Shown here: piece after piece, positions 55,518 to 64,000 of the stretch
Layout: the number at the start of each line of letters is the position of its first letter
How positions within the stretch are numbered: position 1 is the stretch's first letter
Assembly (NCBI GenBank): GCA_029204225.1
Contig: CM055103.1
Location: forward strand, 48,425,958-48,489,957
DNA: 64,000 bases
Direction of reading: 5' to 3'
Source of the DNA: Diphasiastrum complanatum
Taxonomy: Eukaryota > Streptophyta > Lycopodiopsida > Lycopodiales > Lycopodiaceae
Notes under the pieces: generated by a model
Database searches by the model: none
What the model saw: the letters and a program-made list of their open reading frames with translations, nothing else
Told to the model about the DNA's origin: nothing
Translations under genes and position numbers: made by a program

Positions 55518-56370
55518 AACAAGAGTTTTGCAATAAAAATAATATCTGAATCCAAAGATGCAGCAATAGAAGAACGTTTCTGTATATAATTGTATACAAA
55601 ATTTCTACATGAAAGGGATTCTGTAATACAGTGATATAATCAAACTGTATACGTATAAGCCCGCACATATTATTCAATGTTCGTAAAGTAATTTATAGGA
55701 GGAGACTCTTCAAAAGTAATGCTGGAGTCCTCAACAACATTCTAGCAGCATTATCACTCGTCTTCGGATTAGTTGATCGCCTCTACCTATGCCACATTCA
55801 GCCATTTTGTCAGACTAAAAAGCGCAAGCAGTAGATTAAACTGATCTAAGGATTAATCACTATATTTATAAAGGAAAAATTACTGATAATCCTTGAAGAT
55901 TTAATGTTTGATAAGACTTTATGATATCTTAAAAGATGTGAGCAATGATGAAATGAAGATACCACTTGTCTGTGCGGAATTACTGATGCACACATTTGTG
56001 TGAATGAAGGACTGGAATACGTAAGTATCGAAATTCATTGATCAAAAAATATTAGACTCGATTCGATTCGATACTGGGTCAAACAAAAATCGATCCTCGA
56101 CCCTATGAGAGCCGAGATTATAAAATTGATTCTTCTGTACTTTTATGTCTGAAGATCAAGACTGGAGAGATAGATGATAAAGACAGAGGAAAGAATGAGA
56201 AGAAAGACGGAGAAGTAGAGAGACGGGAAAAAGAATTAAACTGGAATTCGAATACCAATACCGATCGGAGAAAGAAACCCGATAATAAGGAACCTCCGCC
56301 GTCAAAAAGTGAATCTGAAAAGGAAGAATCATTTAGCCCACCTCATTCAGATCAAAGTGATCTGGAAGAT

Positions 56371-57663
56371 ATGGCTACTCCGGGACTGTCTTCTTCTAAA
56401 ATCCGATATGATTATTTCAAGGGAAAAGCCTCAAAATACGCAGACAGTTATGTATCTCAATTTGAAATGATTGCTGTGAGTAACAAAGAAAATCTCGATG
56501 TTGATAGTTTGAGGATATTTCCTGGACTTCTTAGAAAAGAAACCAGAACATGGTTTAGTCTTGGATTTGAACCTAATTTAATAACAACTTGGTGAGATTT
56601 GAAAACCCAATTTCTGAAGCAATTTAGGAAAATTGGCTATTCCACCCAAATTCTGGCCCAATTCAATAAGACGAAAAGAGAAAGAATCTCTGAGAAAGTA
56701 TACTCGGAGGTTGAAGAAATTAATTGGTCAATTGACAAGACTATACCCAGTGGCTATGAAAATAGAATGGTTCATGAGGGGATTACTTAAAAGAATAGAT
56801 TGATATTGTAGACAAGGACCTACATATAGCTTGGAACATGTCATAGCTACTACAAAAAATTACGAGACTTATCGAATATCTAGAAGTTTGAGGTCAAAAA
56901 AGGAGCTTGTTAAAAAGAAAAGACATATATACTTTTAAGATGACCAAGAATTATATTCTGAATCGGAAACCAGTTCGTCATCAAGTTCCAATTCAAATTC
57001 AGATAGTTCAAGCGAAGATGAATCACCAAGAAAATCTTCGAAACGCTATAAAACACGTTCAAAGGACTGAAAAAGAATGGAAGATCCAAAGAAGTTCGAT
57101 CGAAAACAACAGAGTTTATGGAAGAAGGAAGTATTGGAACTTGGAAAAAAATTTGATGATTTAAAAGTTCACATTCTTCAAGCGAAGAACAAGAGGAAAT
57201 CTACCAATATAGTAGGGAAACAAATGTATGGTGTACAAAGTGTAATAAGGAAGGTCACCATCATTCGAAATGTAGAGCTAAAATGCAGGTTTCCTATGTG
57301 GAAGAAAGTAATGAAGAAGAAAATTTCGATAATAAAGTGGTTTATTTAATGGAGGTAGATCCTGGTGAAAATGTATACGAAGTGCAAACTACAAATACAA
57401 AAACTAATGTTACACTAGCCTCTACTTCATTTAACCCTCAGACAAGGAAGTTTATTCTAGTGCAAAAATATCCCAATCAACAAAAGAATGGTGTCCAAAG
57501 GATGAAAGTTGTACCTACATGTTACAATTGCAAAACACCTAGACATTATTCTAATGAATGTCCTGAACCAAAGAAACAGATTGGATATGTGCCTTTGTGT
57601 GGAAATTGTAAAGCAGAAGGACATGTAACTTTAGAATGTCCTAAACCACTAGTAAAAAGTTGC
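56371..57663 (+). pseudogene. gypsy G3 Gag with two complete zinc knuckles, broken
   Basis: Start MATPGLSSSKIRYDYFKGK; capsid features YADSYVSQFEMIAVSNKE, LRIFPGLLRKETRTWF, then an in-frame TGA (56593-56595) and DLKTQFLKQFRKIGYS. Frames shift twice in the 56770-57290 region. The last piece (57283-57663) ends with two perfect knuckles, CYNCKTPRHYSNEC and CGNCKAEGHVTLEC. Typical plant Ty3/gypsy Gag; inactive. Confidence 0.78.
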
Positions 57664-58232
57664 TAGTGAAATACATAAAACTTGAAGCCACTAAAGATAA
57701 TGAAGTCAAGGATGAAGTAGTTCAGCAAGTCGAACTTTCTACAGAAGAAACAACTTGGCCATGTGATATTGATAAAGTAAGCACTAGAAGTAAGACTAAC
57801 CAAAAACAACAAAATCAAATTTGACTCATGACAGAATCGCCAATGAAAAAGAAGAAATCTCAAAAGGCAAAGACAGACTTGCAGAAAAAGTCAATAAATC
57901 TATTACTCGGGAAGATATAAAAGACGATCCTGTCTATGACAGAAATGATAAGAAATAATACAAGGCAAGAAGTGAAAAAACTTTTCAATAACGAGTTAAA
58001 TAAACCAAAGAAAAAGGTTACATTTGAAGAACCTTTGAACACTTCAGTCTTTACAAAGTCAAAAATTGATAAACCTTTGTTAGTAAGAAGACGAAAGGAG
58101 GAAACCAAGACTCCCTGCAATAAACATTAATGTGGAAATGGATGATCGAGGAGATCCAGAGTTTGAATTACAGATAAAAGGATGTATTATTTCTAATGTG
58201 CCAGTTGATTCAGGATCTGGAAGTATGTTCAT
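57664..58232 (+). pseudogene. gypsy G3 protease region up to the junction with copia C5
   Basis: Lys/Glu-rich linker frames, then DDRGDPEFELQIKGC and VPVDSGSGSMFI, in which DSG is the aspartic-protease active site. Sequence changes to copia type at about 58233 (LGDDSTHTIKGEGTVRL), so the rest of G3 pol is missing. Confidence 0.6.
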
Positions 58233-61200
58233 CTTGGTGACGATAGTACTCACACTATCAAAGGTGAAGGTACTGTAAGATTGAGATTCCAGCATGATCA
58301 ATTCAAACTACTGTCAAAATTCTTGTATGTTCCTAAACTCTCCGTTATCAATAAGTAGAAATACAGATTTAGGTCATAAGTTGGAGTTTGAGTCTGATCA
58401 ATGCAAAATTATCGATAAGAGTAATAAGATCCTTGCACTCGACAAGAGGCATGGATACTTATATAGATTGGCACATTGTTATTCTGATTCTAGTCAAGCC
58501 TTGAAAACCTTTGTTCTTGTCAATAAAGCATTACTATGACATCATCGCTTAGGACACTTGAATTATGCATCTATTTCGAACATGTCCAGACAATCCCTGG
58601 CACTTGATCTCGACTATCCTTTTGGTAAAGCCGATCTCGTTGTCTGCCATAGTTGCATCCTTGGAAAGCAGGCTAGGATTCCTTCTTCTTCATTCAGATA
58701 TTTGTGGACTTATGCAAAAGGTATGTTAGATGTTGTTCATTCAGATATTTGTGGACCTATGCAAACTTCGTCATTGTTAGATACAAAGTATTTCATTACA
58801 TTTATTGACGAATTCTCCAGAAGAACAGCTGTTTACTTCATGAAACAGAAATCAGAAACTTTCATCAAGTTCAGACAATTCAAAGAGCATGCAGAAAATC
58901 AAACTGGTAAACGAATCAAAGCACTGAGGTCCGAAAATGGGAAGGAATATATCTCCACCGAATTCAAGGAGTACTGCCTTAACAACGACATTGAGCAACA
59001 ATACATTACCTCCTATTCGCCTCAGTCAAATGGTCTTGCGCAGAGAAAGAACAGAACCTTAGTTGAATCGGCAAAGTGCATGTTATCACATGCATCACTT
59101 CCGAAGTCCTTATGGGTTGAAGCTATTTCAACAACAACCTATATTCAGAACAGATGTCCTACTAAAGGTCTCTCAGACAAAACACCATTTGAAGTTTGGA
59201 CAAGTACCAAACCTTCTTTATCAAACTTACGAGTTTTTGGATGTACTGCTTTTGCGCAGAAACCTCGTGATCTCAAAAAGAAGCTCGACTTCTAGAGTAT
59301 CAAATGTATTTTCATCAGTTACACTACTTCAGATCAAGCCTAGAAGTTGTTCGATCCCATCGAGTCGAAGATATTCACTAGCTAGGATGTCATCTTCATC
59401 GAAGATCAGTTTCAAGACCTCAAGGGAAAAGACACAGCCCATCCAGCTGACCTATCAGATTCTCCTGACATATTGAACTTTCTAGTTCATTAGTCGACTA
59501 TTCCCCTTGAAGGACCAAGCTCATCTACTTTTGATGAACAACATGCCAACAACGAATCCAAAGATGATGATGTTGCAGTTCAGCAACTACAGTATGATGA
59601 AAATGATCAACTTCTTTTATTTTCCAGAAGATCAACAAGGACTAGAAATCCACCTACCAGGTATATCGACCAGTCTGCAGCCTACCTTGTTCAGGTTTCG
59701 ACGTCTGTCAAAGAGGCACTCAGTCATCCCGATTCAGATCTTTGGAAAGAAGCTATGGATAAAGAATATTCATCTCTTATCAAGAACCAGACATGGACGA
59801 TTGTTGAACTACTTGCTTGCAGAAATGTAGTTGATTGCAAATGGATTTTCAAAGTCAAGTACAAAGCAGACGAAAGCATCGACAGAAGAAAAGCCCGACT
59901 TGTTGCTAGAGGATTTTCTCAAGTATACAATGTCGATTACACTGAGACTTTCAGTCCAATAGTCAAGCATTATTCTATTCGACTTTTATTATCATTTGCT
60001 GCTGCAGTAGATTTGGAAATACACCAAATGGATGTATAGACAACATATCTCAATGGAGTTACTAAAAAAGAAAGAAATTTACATGGTGTAGCCCGAAGGT
60101 TATATTATCGAGGGTAAACACGATCATGTGTGTAAACTTCATAAGCACTTTATGGCTTGAAGCAATCTACTTGAGCATGGTTTCAAAGGATCAATACTTT
60201 CCTTATTGATCATGACTACACACCTAGCTCTTCAGCTTCGAATGTTTAGTTCAAGACTGTGCAGCAATCTTTTATCATTATTACTTTGTATTTGGACGAC
60301 ACATTGCACTTTAGCAACAATATCGATCTGATGAAAGAAGGCAAGACAATGCTATCTTCTAAATTCGACATGACCGAATTGGGCGAAGCTCATTTCTGCC
60401 TTGGTATTCAAATCCACAGAGATAGAAATCAAAAGTTGATCTACATTACTCAACAGAGGTACATCTACAATATGCTAGTAAGATATAATCTGATTAATTA
60501 CAAGTTAGCTCTCTCACCAATGGAACCAGGTCTCAAATTGTCAAAGGACCAATGTCCTCAAACAATTCAAGAGAATGAGCAGATGTGTGAGTATCCTTAT
60601 CATTCGATAATAGGATCTCTTATGTACGCAATGATCTATACCAGGCTAGACATGGCTTTTGCAGTCAGCTCTCTAACTCAGTATATGGCCAACCCTGGTG
60701 TAACACATTGGAAGGCTCTTATCAGAGTCATGAGATATCTTTGAGCTACTATGGACTTTTGCATTTGTTATGGAGCAGTCGGCAATGACAAACTCAATTT
60801 ACTCAGTGGTTACACAGATGCAAGTTGGGTAGGAGATGTAGACACTCATAAATTCACTTTTGGATTTACATTCTTCCTCAACAATGGTCCAATTTCTTGG
60901 AATAGTCGCAAGCAATCTTCGATAGCTCTATCTTCCACTGAATCAGAGTATATCGCAGTCTCTCAAGCTACAAAGGAAGCAATTTGGTTGAGAAACTTAC
61001 ACTCAGATATCAGTCTAAATTAATCTGCTCCGACATTATTATTTTGTGATAATCAAAGTGCCATTGCCTTGTTAGCCAACTCTAGATTTCATTCTAGGAG
61101 TAAGCACATTGAATTAAAGTATCACTATGTCAGAATCAAAGTTCTCAACGAAGAGGTCAGATTGCAGTACTGTCGAACGCAAGATATGATAGCAGATATT

Positions 61201-61287
61201 TTTACTAAAGCATTAAGCTTGGATGCACACATAAAGTTCTGTGCAAAGCTAAGTTTAAAGGTCAAGGCATTCATGGATTCAGATTAA
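58233..61287 (+). pseudogene. copia C5 protease end, integrase, RT and RNase H, decayed
   Basis: Truncated at its left end inside protease. Integrase: HHRLGHLNYASI, CHSCILGKQARI, first Asp kept (VVHSDICGP), second changed to Glu (RSENGKEY), third Glu changed to Gln (NGLAQRKN). A stop follows LKKKLDF at 59293. RT pieces 59755-60039 (KARLVARGFSQVYNVDY, QMDV then stop) and 60259-60744, where the active site reads YLDD. RNase H 60751-61023 (GYTDASWVGD, SSTESEYIAV) and tail to 61287 (SRSKHIELKYHYVR, ADIFTKAL). At least six stops or shifts. A different lineage from C2-C4, closer to copia A. Confidence 0.88.
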
Positions 61288-62472
61288 GGGGGAGTATTGG
61301 CTTATTCTCCTTCTTACTAATCGACTAATCCTTTTTAATCTTCATCCAACTGTTTATCCAGTTTTGCTGATTTTCCCATGTTATTATACAGTCTACAGAA
61401 TTACAAGTGTTTTTACACAGTCCGCAGAAATACACGGAGTTTGACAACAGTGTTGAGTTTTCTCTCTCTACAAAAACCCAACAATGTCGTCTTTTTCGCT
61501 TTTTTGCCTGTCGAGAATTACGTGTAAAAATGCAGTGCCGCGTCGCGTTTTTTGTATTTTTCGCTTGTCAGAAATTGCGAGTAAAAATGTAGTGTCGCAT
61601 TTTTTGTATTTTGCAGAGTGCCTCAAATGTTAAGGAAATGACTTTGGCAAAATGTGGAGCTACTCCAATATTCAGGAAATGAGATTTTGCAACACTATCA
61701 TATTTCTCACAAAAGTCGCATTTTTCGTCGGTGGCAGTTTACGTTCATTTATGCAGAGTGACAGTTTACGTTCATTTATGCAGACAAACTATTTACAGCC
61801 AATTGTCACCGCTTATCAGCAAGCAACTTCTGAGAAGAACTGGATGAATGCCAACAGACTCCAGCCAACTGACAGTTGCATTCGACAACCTGATTACTTA
61901 GTATAAATCAGCTATTTTGTGAATTGTGAAGGAGTTGAGTGTTATTACACGACACTTGCTGCGCTCTTATCAAGCAGATCGTTCACAACTAGAAAGTATT
62001 GTAGTTAACTCTCTATCAAGCTTTCAAGCTTGAACTCTCTTGAGCATTCTAGATCAGTCTTTTAGAGATTTATTTTAGAGTTGCTATTGCGCTATTGCTT
62101 ATCAGCAAAGTCGCTTATTTCGGACTTATTCTCAATTACTCAGAGATAGCCTTAGAGTGCGCGGTTTCTATCCGCTATTGTTTTGCGCTCATTAGCATCT
62201 GATCTTGTTTTTTTGAATTAATACTATTGCCTTATTGCGTTCAATTTGTGTTAGAATGCATGCATCTCTATATTGCTTTTGTAACTGGTAGAAATTGTCT
62301 GAGAATTCAATACTTTATGTTTGGCTATGTAATTACTTAGTATCTAGTGAAATTTAGTTGCTAAAGATTGGACGTGATTCCCATCACTACTGCTTTGTTC
62401 AATTTTTTATAGGCATAGTCATGTATTGGAAGTAGGAATTTCCACTATTCCATTACTCAGCTATTTCCGACA
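61286..62472 (+). repeat. polypurine tract and 3' LTR of copia C5
   Basis: PPT AAGGGGGAG (61286-61294) directly after the stop codon. The LTR begins TATTGGCTT (TG mutated to TA) and probably ends TTTCCGACA at 62472. Inside are a tandem pair of CAGTTTACGTTCATTTATGC at 61735-61787 and an imperfect pair GT(A)AAAATG(C/T)AGTG at 61510-61600. Confidence 0.65.
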
Positions 62473-62498
62473 ATCGACACCAGAAGATCGACTTCTGG

Positions 62499-62592
62499 AC
62501 TTGTCTTCTTGTTCGATAATGGTCCAATATCTTGGAACAGTCTAAAACAAACCTCCATTGCAATGTCATCTACAGAATCTGAATACATTGCA
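62499..62592 (+). pseudogene. copia RNase H scrap
   Basis: About 31 codons, FLFDNGPISWNSLKQTSIAM then SSTESEYIAG. It matches C5 RNase H (FLNNGPISWNSRKQSSIALS) but lies beyond the C5 LTR in the same orientation, so it belongs to another copy of a related element. Confidence 0.82.
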
Positions 62593-63793
62593 GGACACCA
62601 TAGTCATGAGTTTAGTTTGAATGTGTGAAGGAGAGAGTTTTTTTGGGATGTTTTGCTTACTAGGCTTGTTATGGGTATTGGTTGGCTGTGTAGTTGGTTG
62701 GGCTGAGTAGTATTACATGTTGTGAGGTTGGTTGACTGGTTTATGGAATGTTTGGTTGTGGAATGGAGTGCTAATAGTTGTCATTTCGATTGTGGGGTGT
62801 TGGCTTAAAGGTCATTCGTTTGAAAGAGCAAAACATGATTGGTGTTAGCTAAGAATAGCTTGTGTTAATTTGTTAGTGTCCAATTGATTGGGAGCAATTG
62901 CATGAATGTCTTACTGTAAGCAGACATATGTTATTTGGAATGTCGTTAAGTAGTGATCAAATGGGCAAATAGTCCAAGTTTCTTTGTTGTCACAAACCTG
63001 CTTTCACAAGAAGTCTGATCTTACGGCAAGTATAATTCCTACAACACATTTCTAAATGGATTCGGAGCATATAGGCATAGCCCAATGACTTCGAAACTGT
63101 GATAAAGTAGGACAGATCTATTGAAGTCGATCTTAATCCGATATACGTAGTTGCATGCACCAGGAAAAAAGTGATGGACTGGAAACACAAGAGGAGGGGC
63201 TCTTAATCTCTAGGTGTATCACTCATCATGCCATTGGCGGGCATGTACACGAAAAAGTTTGGACAGGCAAATTTTGTTCGTAGCATTAGTGAGGAGTGAT
63301 AACATACACGTGGCATCATTGAATTGGTTAAGGACAATCCAATTTACAAATGCTACTTATGGTATGGTATGGTATTCGTCATCCAAGGATGAACTCGTGG
63401 TTGTAAGCATTCTCGTTGCTCCAACAACATGGGATCTTAGAGCATGTAGCCTACCTATACACGACGGATAGCTAATACAAAACGTATGTATTTGCACAGG
63501 TTTATACAAAGAGGCCTGGTGGCCTTGAGATGCGACATGCGAGGGAGCCACGCAGACGCAAGTGCCTCTTTCTTTGCATGCACAATTTTTCTTCGCACAC
63601 CTATGGCTACGGAACTTTCTTTCTTTGCATGCTTCTTCTTTGCACACGTCCGCAGCTAGAGGGCTATTAGAAATTTTTGTTTTCGTATCTCACAGAATTG
63701 TCTTCAAGTTTTCATGAAAAAGACAAGGAAAATGGAGAAAGGGCTTAACTGAGCGAAAGGCAGTGGTGTGTACTGTGAAGGAAGAATCGTGAA
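62593..63793. other. intergenic, possible promoter side of the next gene
   Basis: No transposon similarity recognised. T/G-rich at 62600-62800. Short repeats TTCTTTGCATGC near 63570 and 63620. An in-frame TGA at 63776 closes the frame before the next candidate start codon. Confidence 0.4.
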
Positions 63794-64000
63794 ATGAGGC
63801 TAAGGTGCAAAAGAATGTCGAGCTGGGAAGAGGAGAGAAAGAAGAGCGAAGATAAGGTTTCATTGTTGTGCGACGAGAACTTGGATAGTCTTTTCCAACA
63901 GTCATGCGGCTCCAGCTCTGTGAATATTGAATTGGTGCTTGAAAGTCCCTGTAGTTCTAATCTGTCCTCAGAATGCGTCATTCAAAGCTATAATTTCTTA
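63794..64000 (+). CDS. possible 5' end of a host gene, cut by the window edge
   Basis: Frame open from ATG 63794 to the last base (69 codons), with an in-frame stop just upstream at 63776, so this Met or Met8 would be the start. The product begins with a charged stretch (MSSWEEERKKSEDK) followed by VSLLCDENLDSLF. The LLC-acidic pattern near the N-terminus recalls plant D-type cyclins (LLCxED), but the cyclin box is beyond the edge and the match is short. A frame of this length can also arise by chance. A-G-rich sequence before it resembles a 5' UTR. Confidence 0.3.
   Translation, partial: MRLRCKRMSSWEEERKKSEDKVSLLCDENLDSLFQQSCGSSSVNIELVLESPCSSNLSSECVIQSYNFL

Noticed and set aside
63357-63981. 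Minus-strand frames of 71-96 codons at the right end
   Set aside because: No similarity; they overlap the more plausible plus-strand start and contain low-complexity Ser/Phe-rich sequence.

Overview
The window is nuclear DNA of a land plant with a large, repeat-rich genome. One short host gene with plant-type GT-AG introns, a TRM112 (SMO2-like) gene at 1215-3247, lies in a background made almost entirely of LTR retrotransposons and one Mutator-like DNA transposon. The TRM112 protein is clearly plant-like but somewhat diverged from the angiosperm sequences I know, so a fern, lycophyte or gymnosperm is possible; the sequence does not let me decide. A second host gene may begin at the right edge (63794 onward).

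Layout: 1-1214, TRM112 upstream region with G-boxes and a GC-rich short repeat. 3248-9640, AT-rich DNA with tandem duplications and no recognisable gene. 9641-12640, remnants of a short LTR element (minus strand). 12707-15940, broken MULE transposase (minus). 17498-about 21626, decayed Ty1/copia element A (minus). About 22080-29550, decayed Athila/Tat-like Ty3/gypsy element G1 with an extra 3' ORF. 29551-41463, non-autonomous LTR element N1 (minus), interrupted by a composite insertion at 31312-37962. 41464-41541 plus 47586-about 49370, a chromovirus G2 split by copia C3 (41542-47585, 5-bp duplication ATATG). About 49390-51216, copia relic C6 (minus). 51217-about 54812, 3'-truncated copia C4 (minus). 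About 54816-58220, gypsy relic G3. 58233-62472, copia relic C5. 62499-62592, an RNase H scrap of another copia.

The outstanding feature is the composite at 31312-37962. Its left part is a near-perfect 466-bp palindrome made of two head-to-head copies of a miniature LTR retrotransposon (TRIM). The 153-bp LTR of this TRIM carries a tRNA-like sequence with intact Pol III A and B boxes. Its right part is a copia element, C2, with a full-length 1312-codon Gag-Pol. The outer ends of the whole composite, one TRIM end and one copia end, are flanked by the same 5-bp duplication TCTCC. Removing the composite and one TCTCC restores an uninterrupted reading frame in N1. TRIM and copia sequences therefore seem to have entered the chromosome as one chimeric DNA, as expected if both were reverse-transcribed in the same particle with template switching.

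Other patterns: C2, C3 and C4 belong to one lineage, and each has lost a different catalytic acid of the integrase D,D-35-E triad; C5 has two substituted. The LTRs of N1, C2, C3 and C4 share a CACGTG-centred palindrome. N1 encodes a Gag start and zinc knuckle followed by two diverged copies of a domain I do not recognise.
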